Notes: generated by a model not told the origin, from the letters alone. DNA of 64,000 nt from Dichetophora obliterata (GCA_963920525.1 OY986439.1:3989001-4053000); one strand, 5' to 3'; positions 44,311 to 55,830 are shown, numbered from the stretch's first letter. Numbers and translations are program-made.

Positions 44311-44772
44311 ACACGCTCAGAAATCTTGGATTAAATTCTAATCCAATCGTTGGAATCATGCATTTTTTAATACTTTTTGTATTAGAATTTAATCCAATCG
44401 TTGGAATCATGCATTTTTTAATAAAACCTGGAATACTTTTTAATACAGTTTGGATTAGTCTTTAAAAACAGCGTTCGGCTTGGTTCGGCTCTTATTCATG
44501 TTTATCATTTCTTTATACATGTGGCTTCATAGAGCAGTTGGTAGAGCCAAATACTTAATAACCTTAACGTAGTGGGTTCGAATCCCACATGTTTGGTTAA
44601 TTTTTTTTTTGTCAAAAATATTTTAATACAAGCATGTATTAAAATTAATTCCAATGAGAGAATAAAAATCAATTGTAATATATGTAGTGTATTAGATTGT
44701 AATACAATTTTGGTGTGGTCATATATACAATACAGTTTGTATTAGAATTTAATCCAAGATTTCTGAGCGTGT
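44311..44772. mobile_element. 462-bp MITE carrying a tRNA-Lys-like module
   Basis: The left terminus ACACGCTCAGAAATCTTGGA and the reverse complement of the right terminus agree over about 35 bp. The left part contains a 51-bp direct duplication (ATCCAATCGTTGGAATCATG at 44341 and 44392). The centre holds a tRNA-like module (44520-44596). Flanks are AT on both sides, which is self-complementary and leaves the target duplication undecided. Confidence 0.75.
44520..44596 (+). repeat. tRNA-Lys-like module inside the MITE
   Basis: A-box-like AGAGCAGTTGGTAGAGC (44531-44547), a TACTTAA loop where CTT would sit as the anticodon, and a perfect T-arm GTGGG-TTCGAAT-CCCAC (44572-44588). The best fit is tRNA-Lys. 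T10 follows at about 44600. The anticodon stem and acceptor stem are not paired, so a working tRNA is unlikely, but the internal promoter looks intact. Confidence 0.65.
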
Positions 44773-45018
44773 ATGTGGTGTTAATTCTAAATCCAATTTT
44801 TGGGATTCTGTCCGAAAAATAAGAGGACGCAATCTTAACTGTTCAACTGAGCTTTCGAGGCCCATTTTGACTTTGAGAATTCGTAAATTTTTTTTCTTGG
44901 CTCTGAGCGTCGAAATATTTTATGGCAACTACCGCTAATGTTTTCTAGACGTAACAAAATAAACTAAAAAAAATTTGCATTACTTTCGGTGAACAAACTG
45001 ATCTGTTTTGTAAGCGAA

Positions 45019-46030
45019 CCTACTGGGCCTCACGAGGCCCGTCCGTTAAATGTATGGGAAATTACTGGAAGCTACTAAACAAAATATGTACAAACCAATC
45101 GAAAACGTTCGACGACTTTATTACACTATATGTGTAAAGCTCTTGTGTGCATATGGTCACATTACATATTTATTTTTATTGTAAGTAATATTTGGAATGT
45201 CGGGAATAGGTGACGAAGTGTGGGAAGAGCTTGAGATTATTCTCAATTTCTTAGGCTGCTGACAGACTTGCAGCAGCTCACTGAGGACAGGTTTTTTCTA
45301 CTAAAAAACTAGAGAATGAAGAAGACTATTCTTTCGGAAAAACAAGCCTTATCAATTTCTGTATTATAACGAAAATAAAGCAGGTGTCAGCACTATGAAC
45401 TAGATGCTCAGTTACTACTCTTTCAAGTGTGTCAAAAACCTATAAACGTATAAACATAGTGAATTTCTCAAGGTTTTGACTTCCCAGTTCGTTACTTTTC
45501 ACTATTTCAAAAATAGGACAATCAAAAGCAACATTCAAATAGCAATTAAATGTTTTTGTCAATAATTATAAAAATTTTTTTTTATAAATTCCTAATTCTG
45601 CGTTTTTTACAACACACACAATCGTATTACCCTGAACTATATGGAACGAAAAACAGCGAAAAAACGGCAAAAAGATGCGCAAAACATTCTTGTCGTGTAA
45701 AAAAATGCATATGCTTTGAACACGACACTACACAGAAAATTTGTCAGTGCCAGGCTACGCTGCCGAATAGTTATAAATCCAGCACAACAGTTGAACGATA
45801 GTTACCTCATTTTTAGTTTTCGTAAATTTGTGTTAAAAAAAAATATAAATTAGTCAAAAGTTAACTTGTGCCATAAAAAAAGTCCCCCCTACCCCCTTAA
45901 GAAACCACCTAAAAATGACACCCACACACGAATGTAGTGTCTAACAATACTTCTACATAAAAGCAGCTTGCGATAGGACATTGTAAGGACAGCTGGCCAT
46001 GATTTATGGGCATCGCGAGGCCCAGTAGGG
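45019..46030. mobile_element. ~1.0 kb element with CCTACTGGGCCTC inverted ends
   Basis: The left CCTACTGGGCCTCACGAGGC and the right end (reverse complement CCCTACTGGGCCTCGCGATG) match over about 20 bp with 2-3 differences. Each end contains its own small palindrome (GGGCCTC..GAGGCCC in the left one). The interior has no recognisable transposase; the 83-codon frame 45550-45801 is unassigned. No clear target duplication. Confidence 0.5.
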
Positions 46031-46085
46031 CCACTTACCACCTCCTAGGCAGTCGCACATCCTACATACTAAAAAATTTTTAAAA

Positions 46086-46195
46086 TAAATTCACATCGGT
46101 GAGCGGATATTTACATTTTTTACACCGAACCGTATTAATTTACACCGCTTAATCGGTGTGAAATTTTGAAATTATCCGATCGGTGTGAAATATGA
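46086..46195. repeat. ~105-bp imperfect palindrome around ACACCG/CGGTGT
   Basis: ATTCACATCGGTGAGCGGAT at 46088 is mirrored by ATTATCCGATCGGTGTGAAA at about 46172, with a second nested pair (ACACCGCTTAATCGGTGT) in the centre. Could be a tiny MITE or hairpin relic. Confidence 0.45.
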
Positions 46196-47367
46196 AAGGC
46201 AACGAAAAAGAGCAATATTGAAATCACATTCTCATTGAGAAACCAATTAACAATTAAAATTTTTCAATTTTATTTGTTCAATTTAATCTTGATTAAAGAC
46301 TTAAATGTAATTTTTGGCACCACAAAATTAACCCCAAAAAATTATCTAAGTCCCAAAAAATGTTTATACAAATAACTCATAATTTTCGAAGACTATTTTA
46401 TAAATTTTGGAAAATATTTAATTTTTTGGTTTGGGTCTTATTTCATTATTTCAAATAAAGCCCAATGAAATAAGCTCGAATCATATTTTATTTGGGGCTT
46501 ATTTCATTTAACAATTAATAAATTTAATGACAATTTAATTAAAATTGCAAAAAAAAATCCTTTCGAATAGTTAAAAATTTTAACGTTCGGTGTTAAAAAA
46601 GTAATCATTTTGCGTATTATAAATAAACACCTAGCAGAGTACAAAACAAACATCATATCTGATATTTACTTTTTTCATAATGGGGTAAGCTAAGGGGCAA
46701 TCCGTCCACTTGTGGGTTAACAGGCAACACTGGGTCTTGCTTGCTCTACTCTATTACCAACACTCCTATCAGAGATTTTTTGTAGATCATAAAGGAGTAT
46801 GCCATTCATAATTTGCCTCTTTCACTCAGTCGTCTCTTAGTATTTTGTACACAACGTAAAGAAATTTCTCAATGTTTCATAGGGTACTAACTGCATTTTA
46901 TTATTTTACTATATTAACAGATAAAATGCCAAGTGTTCCAAGCCACATACACAAGTAGCTACGAAAAACAGGCATACTAATTTTCAGTAATATTTCGAAA
47001 ATACGAATGATTTTAGTTTTGGGATATTTTTTTAGCTTTTGAGAATAATTTTTAAAACTTTAAAAGTAAATTTCAGTAATTTTCGTACAGAAGTTTACGT
47101 TTTCGAACTTTTTATACTTTAAAATTGTCAATATAGAATTAATTATAGAATTAATTAGATTATAGAATTAATTGTGACCCCAAGGTGAATAGGGAATATT
47201 TTATCTGAGGCAAGACAAATGTTATACTTTTGCCTTAGTCAAATTAAATTAGCAATCAATACTCTTCACAAACTTTCCTACCACCACCAATTACAACTTT
47301 TTGTCGTAAATTTATGTTTTATAAATTTATTTGAATTATGAATTAGGAAAGGAAGGTTAAAGAAGGA
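46196..47367. other. AT-rich non-coding DNA, nothing recognised
   Basis: TTATTTCATT pieces near 46438 and 46498 and an inverted one near 46462 echo the short repeats at 44010-44175. Otherwise featureless. Confidence 0.4.
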
Positions 47368-47436
47368 CCATGGCATGCCCCGGGCTCAAACCCGACACCA
47401 CTGGGTAACAGGCATACTATCGAGGCTATCTGAATG
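47368..47436 (-). repeat. tRNA-like module (A and B boxes)
   Basis: Minus strand: A-box-like TAGCCTCGATAGTATG (47428-47413) and a strong T-arm, CGGGTTTGAGCCCGG (47394-47380). No immediate T-run is present downstream. Different in sequence from the other modules. Confidence 0.55.
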
Positions 47437-47485
47437 TTAGTTAGATCTTAAATATACATTTATATATATATATATATATGTACAT

Positions 47486-48479
47486 TAGGGCGGGTCGATT
47501 TATTTTTCGACAATTTCCTTATGATTTCCGTATTCTATGGGTTATTCCATTAAAATTTGCCAAAGGAACCATACCTCTATCGTTAAAATCGAGTCCCCTA
47601 CTTTTTGTTGGTAGATTTTTTCCCAAATTGACGTTCGTATGAAATATTACCTACACGTTTACATCCATAACTCAAAAACTATCGATCGGGTTTAATCGCC
47701 AGTAGGTGCGTTGGAAAGGTGAGCTCATTTTGATCAGTTTTCAAAAAATCTCCAACATTGGTCCAACGGTTCAAAAATTACGGGCATTTTTGTCCAAATT
47801 TTGGAGCATTTTTCCATTTTTTTCATGATTTTGTCCAAGATTTTGTCTTTTACTACACTCAAATTGAATATTTTTTTTTTGATAATAGGTTGATAGATAC
47901 TTTATTATCTCTTAATTTGAATTTTTGTAGAAAAAAAAATAAAAAGAGAAAAAAAATCAAAAAGTTGGTTTTATGTGTTATTTTGTTTTAGCAATATCGC
48001 ATGAATTAATCAACCGAATTCGATAAATTTGAGCTTTAACTCTTCGTTTTGAATTGTAAATTGAATTAAATAATGGATTGAGCCAAAAAAATGGCCATGA
48101 AAGTAATATTCTTGGACAAAATCATGAAAAAAATGGAAAAATGGTCCAAAATTTGGACAAAAATGCCCGTAACTTTTGAACCGTTGGAGCAATGTTGGAG
48201 ATTTTTTTTTGTAAATTGATCAAAATGAGTTCACCTTTCCAACGCGCCTACTGGCGATTAAACCCCATCGATAGTTTTTGAGTTATGGATGTGAACGTGT
48301 AGGTAATATTTCATACGAACGTCAATTTGGGAAAAAATCTACCAACAAAAAGTAGGGGACTCGATTTTAACGATAGAGGTATGGTTCCTTCGGCAAATTT
48401 TCATGGAATAACCCATAGAATACGGAAATAATAGGGAAATTGGTGAATTTTTTCACTCTCTACAAATCGACCCGCCCTA
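47486..48479. mobile_element. 994-bp foldback element, hAT-type ends, 8-bp target duplication
   Basis: Arms of about 355 bp (47486-47840) and 370 bp (48110-48479) are inverted copies with high identity, separated by a 269-bp AT-rich spacer. The terminus is TAGGGCGGGTCGATTT on both ends, in line with the YARNG start reported for hAT termini. ATGTACAT is duplicated on either side (47478-47485 and 48480-48487). Two open frames on opposite strands (47758-47991 and 48192-48010) begin with nearly the same peptide because they read the two arms; they are not genes. No transposase, so non-autonomous. Confidence 0.85.
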
Positions 48480-48487
48480 ATGTACAT

Positions 48488-50883
48488 ATGTACGTATTAA
48501 TAATTTTGATATACAAATATTTATAAAGTTTGTCTAAGTTCCATTTACTTTTAGTTCCACAAGTACCACGATTTGGTAGTTATTTTGTCATTTTTGGTGT
48601 TGTTATTTTAATTATCGACTGCAATTTCAAATTTTGACCTTTGAAGTTTATTTTCTTCTTTCCAGGAATAAATATTCGGGCTGCACGTAGAAAAATTAAA
48701 AGTTTTGGCATCTTTAACAGAGACAATTCCAACATTAAGTTCTGAAATGTTGCCAATTTGATGAACAAGTTAGTTATTAATTTAAGCAATAGTTATTTTG
48801 AACATTTCATTAAACTTTAAACTATTTTAAGGGCACATCAAATTTAACTTTCAAAAATTTATTCTAAAAACTTCAACAAATTTTTACAATATAAAAGATA
48901 TTATAAAAATAAAATATGTATAAATAAATACGTACAAATAGATAAGTATAAAAACTTATAACTAATTTTTCGAATTAATTGATTCTTACAATATCACAAG
49001 TGTAACGTGACAGCCAGCACAAAATCAGTGCAAAAATGTTGAATTTTTTCATCTATATTCAACTAAAAATAGGTCAGAATTCTGTAGGTTCAATTTAAAA
49101 AAACAAAAATTCTGCATCTTCACAAGGCAAAATTTTTCGCTGAGACAAGAATAGGTTTACTATTTTTCAATGAATTAATATTTTAAAGAATCCTGTGAGC
49201 GTATTTTATATTGTGTAAAATGGATATTCGCCATGTGATTTTCTATTTTATTTTTGTACCTGCAGTAAAATTACCACCAGCTCATCTGCTTTAAATGCGC
49301 TTGAATTTCATTTTCATGTCATGTCTTGTCTTAAAACTTTCTTAAAAGAGGCTACAATAGAAACTTGAAGTTTATTACTTTAATTACTCAATGGTTGGAT
49401 GTTGGGAAAATTTCGTGTTTGGCAACTCAATTCAAAGAGTTCAATTAAATGCTAGCTTGTCAGTTAAGTTTAAAAACTGTACTAAAAAATTCAAAAAGTT
49501 TGCTAAATTTCACTAAAAATTAAACCAAAAACTTTAAATTAATCTAAAAATTTCATGGCTTTTATATTATTAAACAATAACCATTAAATTAAGCACCCTC
49601 ACTTTGTTCGTTTAAAAGTTATGAGTACAGATACGCTAAATAAAAAGAGACAAAGAGTGTGTGTTTGTGGGTAGTATGATTTTACTAGCCGACAAAGAAA
49701 CTCAATATTTAACTTTCAGAAAAAATACCTTGAAAGTAGAACTAAGTATAAGACAAAATTGATTATTACTATTATTATAAAGGCCAATAAAATTTTAATG
49801 AAACTGGCTATTCAATAAGGAAAACCACAGTTTTAGTGCAAAAAATTCACTAATTAAAATATTTCAACCTTATGAAGCACTAAAATTGCCAATAGAAAAA
49901 AAATCAAAATGACTGTATTCTATTAATTTCGGTAAAGCAGCAAAATCAAATTCATAGAATCTTATAATAAATCTTATACCCTCTCCACGATAATGAAATA
50001 CCTTCGGCAATATTAGTATTATGTATTATTATTATTATAAGTATACGCATAAACAGACCCCTCCCTACCCCAGTCGGCAACCGTTAAAAACCAAACAAAT
50101 TAAAACAATTATGCACCTATTTGCTGTTTTTCCAACTCAATGAATCAATCATTTTGGAAATTATCTTATTTATCGTTTAAATACATTGGAGCGCCATTCT
50201 TGACGTGACCAGCTGACACATCCACACAGTCATACAGTATGAAATTAACATGCCATTAAATAAGGCTGAACAGCACCAACAACAACAGCAGCAGAAGAAA
50301 AACTATTTAAATAAAATATGAAACCGTATTTTGTGGCTTAAGTAAATCAAGTTAACCAAAAACCAAGCAAGCCATCAACCTTCAACTCACATGACATTCG
50401 TAGGCATCGCATGGTGCTTTGGTTTTTGGTGCAACCCTACTCTACACTCATGGGCACAGAGCATGGTACTCCTCACGATGCTGCATGCCACAACTTCAGC
50501 TCAAAATAAATAGCTCTTGATTAGGAGTCGCTCTTGATGGCCCAGAATGCAATAAAATTGAGTTGAAACGCAGAGGACGCACGTGTGAATTTTTGGGCTT
50601 ATAGCAGTAAGTTTGTCAGGTATTATAATTTTAAAGCAATTGGCTATTTTGTATAGTTGCTATATATTTTTGGTAGGAAAAAACTTTTAAAAGCTTAAGG
50701 AAAAATGCATTCCTTACTACAAGATATAATCCAAAATAAAATATTAAAAATTGTGCACGCACAGAGAACGCCAAAAAATTAATGGTCTCAATATTTTGAA
50801 AGCCAGGGTTTAAATTCGAGTATGAACCCATTAACCGAGGTTCGGTATTTTTTTACCCACGAAAATGCTTCTGCAGAATTGAT
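48488..50883. other. non-coding DNA; unique-looking segment at 50100-50560
   Basis: 48490-50090 is AT-rich and featureless. 50100-50560 is more GC-balanced with a CAACAACAGCAGCAG run (about 50276-50295) and a CAGCTG site near 50210, as in unique fly DNA; a regulatory role is possible but unsupported. Confidence 0.4.
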
Positions 50884-51400
50884 CATATCTCAGGATTTCA
50901 TTTCATTTCATTTATTTTAATCTATGGACAAATTACCTTACAGATTAACAGAATATAAATAAAAATAAAATACAAAAAAGTATTTACTGTTATTAATTAA
51001 AAGGAAATAATTCACTTAATTAAACTTATAAATTATATAATTAATTTGATTCAGTTAAATTTAGATTATGAAGAAATAAGACTAAAATACATTGACTAAA
51101 TATAAGACTTAATACAACTTATATTATATTCAAAAGATAGAGTTTAAAAAGATTTCATTTGGTATTTAGAAATAGAAAAATCTAAATTATAATTAGAATT
51201 TATGGAATTAAATAAATGCAAAGATCGATATATAGGGGCATTAACTGCATAATTGGATCGACAAATTTCCAAGTAAAACGGATAATAATTTCTGAGAGCC
51301 CTCGTAGGAGCATTGAAATCAATCATTTCCAATAGCGCAGGGCAATCAGTAATGAACGAAACCAGTAATGATATCAAACACAAAAAGCAATGACAAAATA
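50884..51400 (-). pseudogene. non-LTR retrotransposon 3' fragment
   Basis: A 79-codon frame (51383-51144) reads LLVSFITDCPALLEMIDFNA, PTRALRNYYPFYLEICRSNY and NSINSNYNLDFSIS. This is the extreme C-terminus of a CR1/Jockey-like ORF (D-C-P-LL, then a PxR.LR block, then the C-R-(S/T)-N-Y motif). The copy ends on the plus strand's left side at a TTTCA repeat (about 50897-50915), which is the tail. It is 5'-truncated just beyond 51400. Confidence 0.7.
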
Positions 51401-52436
51401 CTTCTTCTTTTCTCTTTTTTAGGATTGATGACAGCTAAGTGTTTAATTTTTTGTTTGTTGCTTTAAGAAAACATAGAGCTATTAATTGTTTTTGAAGTGT
51501 GTTGAGAAATTTTTACGTTAACTGCCACATTTTCAAAATCAAAAGTAGCTTAGTTTGAAAATCAGAATATTGTATTATGATTTGAAAAAAAATGTTGATT
51601 TTATACGATTTAAATACAAATTCTAAATGTTTGATAGTTTAAATCATACTCAAGGTCACTTATAAAAAAAATCAATTTGAAAAAATTTTATATATTAAAA
51701 AAATATAAAAGATCTTTTAGCCAATTAACCAACTATACCAGCTATTGATAGGAAATTCTTTACTGTGCTGTCGTTTCAGAAAGAATTTGTGCGTATTTAG
51801 AACAAATTAACGACAATTGGGTATTTTTATACCCAACTCATGTCTCGACTACGGTGAAAGATACAAAGTAGAAATTTGATGTGGTAGTTCCTGTGATCAA
51901 CATAAGAAAACACATAAAATTAGTCGCCATTGTTCGCTATATGGACACCGAATTTTTGAGCATTTCACTTTGGCGCCATTTAAAAGTCATACAAATAATG
52001 TAAATTATTTTTTTTTTCAATCTTCAAAGATGTACAAATTTAAAAACTAAAGTTAATACCTAGTAAAAGGCCACAGTTATTACCTTTAGAAATTAGTTAT
52101 TACCTTTTCCCTATCCGAAACTGTAGTGTCGAAAAAACCGATATTTTAATTGCACGAACTACGAACCATTTTTTTAAATATATGAACCGTTACAAACAAA
52201 AGATGTGCAGACATAAGTGATGATCAATTCTGGGGAAAAATGGATATCTGCATGCTTCCAAAAATTGCCAATAAAGTAAATCCATATCACTTTTTTACGA
52301 TATTTTGAGTTTTGTCGTTACTCCTTGTGACCACAGATATATTAAAGAATCATATAATTTTTTACACAAATTAACCAAATTTAATTAAAAATTATCCTTC
52401 GGTAATGCTTCCAAATAACATTAAAACATCTCAATA
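51401..52436. other. AT-rich non-coding DNA, nothing recognised
   Basis: No reading frame of note. A small GGGTATTTTTATACCC hairpin occurs at about 51819-51834. Confidence 0.4.
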
Positions 52437-52756
52437 AGGCCATTCACAGTTCGAATACGCTGGTCTGCCATTTGTTCGATTTGCTATTTGTACGCCAATT
52501 TACGAAAGCGTATTTTGCTTTGTTGTTGTTTTGCATACAAATGCAAATACGCAGGCACGCGTAAATAAAAGCAGCCCTTGGACGTGTTTTTGTACCTCGT
52601 ATTTTTATGCTCTGTCTACAGCCGCATAATCACATACATTACAGGGTTGCACAATTTTTTTATACGACAGTCATATGTCGAGGTGCTCACAGTTTGAACA
52701 ATAACAAATGCTATAAATACGATTTGTTAAAAGTACGCTCAAACTGTGAACAGCCT
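52437..52756. mobile_element. 320-bp MITE with TA target duplication (AGGC ends)
   Basis: TA-AGGCCATTCACAGTTCGAA on the left and the reverse complement of the right end (AGGCTGTTCACAGTTTGAG-, flanked by TA) match at about 16 of 19 positions. Non-coding and comparatively GC-rich in the centre. Confidence 0.7.
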
Positions 52757-52880
52757 TAATGATATCGATAAGAGTGGTCCAAAACAATCTAAAGTGAGAA
52801 AAATTTACCCACCATAATATGGGTTGGGCTCAGGGACAACACAAGACATAACAACTAACCATGCGTTTACATATATCTAA

Positions 52881-53240
52881 TCATACATTAGTTTTCAATC
52901 TACTTTTGAGTTGACCTTTCGATAAGTTAACATCAAAAAAGCTACAGTTGTTAACAAAGGTACTCATGCGATGTAAAGGAGCAGTAGCCATATAATTTAA
53001 AAAAGCCAAAAAAGGGTAAGTAAATTAAATTGTTAGCATTTCTACTGCTTCTACGGTTAGTGTTAAAATTTATAAGAGTTAGAAGTTCTGGTGAATCGAA
53101 GACACCAGTTATGAGTTGGTGTAAATAGACGATATCTGCAGACTTCCTTCTCTCATTCAAAGATTGCATTTTTAATAGTTTTAAACGATCCTCATAAGGA
53201 GGCAAATTTAATACAATTTGCCACAGATTTTCACTTTTTT
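52881..53240 (-). pseudogene. non-LTR retrotransposon C-terminal fragment
   Basis: Minus strand: LNLPPYEDRLKLLKMQSLNE (from about 53220) and GVFDSPELLTLINFNTNRRS in the 84-codon frame 53205-52951; a frame change then gives ATAPLHRMSTFVNNCSFFDV and a natural stop at 52881. The LPPYEDR..LL...L..RR and S-P-ELL..I.F..N.R blocks are the post-RT tail of this type of element. No RT core remains; 5'-truncated. Confidence 0.75.
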
Positions 53241-53792
53241 TAGCAAGATTGGAAACAAGATGCTCAGAAACACATAATTATTTTTTTTATAAAAATTTTT
53301 TTTTATATAAAACCCAATTTAAGCAGAATTTCAAGCACTTCTAAAAATATTTCTATTAGCGGGGTTTTTTGGCACGGAGTGTAACAGGAGCAACGACCAG
53401 TTAACTAATCGATTCCTCAACTTCTCCACATTTCATCTAGGCCAAACGGCAGTATTCTGTACAAATTGCATACGATTCCATACCACCCAAAGAGAATAGA
53501 AATCATGTATAAAAACAGCTATGTGCTTTAAAACAGCGCAAGTGTTTACCACGTCGTAATGTGTAAAAAAAATCTTATTTTTTTAAACAAATCAATAACA
53601 TATTTTTAATATAATAGTATCCAAAAAAGAAATTTGAAAAATAATGTCCTTGGACACAAGGAAACAGTTTTTTTCACCTCCTGAAAAGTTACTGAAAAAC
53701 ACATAGCTGTTTTTGTTGGCGCAGCGACGATATAGGAATGATAATGGGTTACCGGATCCGAAATTTGTAGACTAGTATTATGTGCCTATCCA
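53241..53792. other. non-coding DNA, nothing recognised
   Basis: AT-rich with a more mixed stretch at 53360-53480. No open frame or repeat identified. Confidence 0.4.
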
Positions 53793-53949
53793 AATATTTA
53801 TTTATTTATTTATTTATTTCTATTTTAACTATCAACAATCGTTTAACAGTTTGAGTAATAACATAAAAATTATAAAAACAATATGATATAAAACTAATGA
53901 AATGTAAACATAATTATATTAAAGAATATTACACTTTTATAAATTCATT

Positions 53950-55012
53950 TTAAACAATTCTTAATAAATTTTGTTTAAAAGTTTGTCTATTCAGAGTGAG
54001 ATCTATTTGAGCACTTATGGAATTGAACGCTAAGCACATATTATTAATAGGATCATTACGGCCATAGTTTGTCCTATGACACGGAATGTAAAAAAAATCT
54101 CTATGCCTAAAATATCTCTCAGGCGCATATATTCTTAAAAGAGCGAGGAGTGGCACGCAGTCTATATGTGACATAATTATATCGCGAACAAAAATAACAA
54201 GAAAAAATTTACGTATGGAGGCTAAGGTATTAAGACCTAGAAGAGCACACCTGGATACGTACGTTGGCATAAAATTCCAATTTAATTTAAACATTATGTA
54301 ACGAGAGAAACGTTTTTGTATTCTTTCCAATCGCAAATAATCTACCTCGTAATATGGATCCCGGATCACACATTCATATTCCAAGATAGACCTTACTAAA
54401 GATAAAAATAACGTTCTAAGGGTATATGGATCCTTAAATTCCTTCGAATTACGCCTCAAAAAACCCATCATTGCATTAGCCTTAGTAATTATGCAATCGT
54501 AATGGTTGGAAAAAGAAATTTTTCTATCAAAAAGAATTCCCAGACCACTATTTGCGATTGAGTAATTAAAAAAATTTGGTTCTTTTTTCATATAAAAAGA
54601 CATAATGTTGCATTTGGCAACATTTAAATAAAGTCTATTAACTGAACACCATTTAATCATATTGTTTAAATCAATTTGAAGAAGTCGATGGTCGGAAGAT
54701 GGAGAAACCGAATTAAACAGTTTAACATCATCAGCATACATCAAACAGTTAGTATGCTGTAAAAAATTTGGGAGATCGTTGATGAACACGACAAACAATA
54801 GAGGTCCAAGGTGGCTTCCTTGGGGCACACCAGAATGGTTGGTAATAGATTTTGAGTAGCAGTTACCAATACGGACAACTTGATATCTATCAGAAAGGTA
54901 ATTCCTCAGCCAGGATAACAAAGAGGAATGAAACCCCATTAGGGAAAGCTTTTTAACCATAATGGAGTGCTGAACTCTATCAAAGGCTTTGGCGAAATCA
55001 GTAAAAATGACG
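53950..55012 (-). pseudogene. Reverse transcriptase, palm to C-terminus, of the non-LTR element
   Basis: The frame is open from 55012 (IDVIFTDFAKAFDRVQHS, upstream of the first ATG at 54960) to the stop at 53950. It contains the first catalytic Asp in TDFAKAFDRV, GVPQGSHLGPLLF, an intact catalytic YADD box, WCSVNRLYLNVAKCNIMSF, and the tail RIQKRFSRYIM...HRTNYGRNDPINNMC. All RT catalytic positions are present. The frame is separated from the upstream part by a one-base shift in an A-rich spot at about 55013. Confidence 0.85.
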
Positions 55013-55780
55013 TCAATTTAATTGCCTTTTTTCCATTTCAGTTTTAATGAAGTAAGAGAACAGTGTTAGGTTTGTAGAAGTAGATTTACCACTAACAAAA
55101 CCGTGTTGGAATGCAGAGATAGAGTTTTTAATTCTAGCATAAATGTGTTTTTTGACAATTGACTCAAATAGTTTAGGGATCAAGGGCAATTTTGATATCG
55201 GTCGATAGTTCGCTATATTTTGCCTAGAGCCAGACTTATGGATAGGGACTATAATGGATTCTTTCCAAATATTCAAAAGCTGCCCTGTCTTTAAAGATAA
55301 ATTAAATAAAAGCGCTAATGGCTGGGCTAGCACAACTGCGCAGTTTTTTAGAAATATTGGGGGAATATTATCAGGACCAGTTCCTTTATTAATGTCTAGA
55401 GTGAGCAAATCTTGTAAAACATCATCATCAGAAAGAACTAATGAACCCATATCAATAATAGGGTTGTCATTATAATAAAAAGGGCAGTTCACGTCATCTC
55501 CGTCGTCTAATAAAAAATTCGCTTGAAAATAATCAGCAAAAAGATTTGTGACGTCTGAAGTGCTACTTGCAGTTTTTTCGTTAAAAAACATATTTTTAGG
55601 GAAATCCTTCGTGTTCCTTTTTTTATTTAAGAAATTCCAAAAGTTCTTCGGATTTTCTCTAATATCAGACTCCAGCTTATTAAGGTGAGATTTGTAGAGC
55701 GATTCTTTAAGAGATGCGTATTCACTACGCGCCTGTAAATAGTTTTGACGAAAAGATATATTTATTTTACTTTTTTTTGA
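55013..55780 (-). pseudogene. Reverse transcriptase fingers region and linker of the non-LTR element
   Basis: A 192-codon frame (55591-55013) with INKGTGPDNIPPIFLKNC, NYRPISKLPLIPKLFESIV and QHGFVSGKSTSTNL; the same frame extends upstream of the ATG to about 55780 as ENPKNFWNFLNKKRNTKDF. It ends MEKRQLN because of the frameshift next to IDVIFTDF. Confidence 0.8.
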
Positions 55781-55830
55781 ACAATTTGTTCATACGGTTT
55801 TTTAATTTTGAAAGACTTTTATTGAATATG

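Larger units (their letters stand above)
53793..55830 (-). mobile_element. Non-LTR retrotransposon (CR1/Jockey-like), 5'-truncated, nearly open RT
   Basis: On the minus strand the copy starts in the endonuclease-RT linker (QARSEYASLKESLYKSHLNK at about 55735), runs through an almost uninterrupted reverse transcriptase and C-terminal domain to a stop at 53950, then a ~130-bp 3' UTR and a tail of about six ATTT units (53795-53819). Only one obvious frame break separates it from an open RT ORF. The AP-endonuclease and ORF1 are missing. Same general group as the 8945-10990 element, but clearly a different family. Confidence 0.85.

Noticed and set aside
44520..44596. Functional tRNA-Lys gene
   Set aside because: T-arm and A box are good, but the acceptor and anticodon stems do not pair and position 33 is not T; it lies inside a MITE.
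47758..48192. Two short proteins starting with nearly the same sequence on opposite strands
   Set aside because: They are read from the two arms of the foldback element; no start context or family.
55254..55475. 73-codon plus-strand frame
   Set aside because: Shadow of the minus-strand reverse transcriptase.
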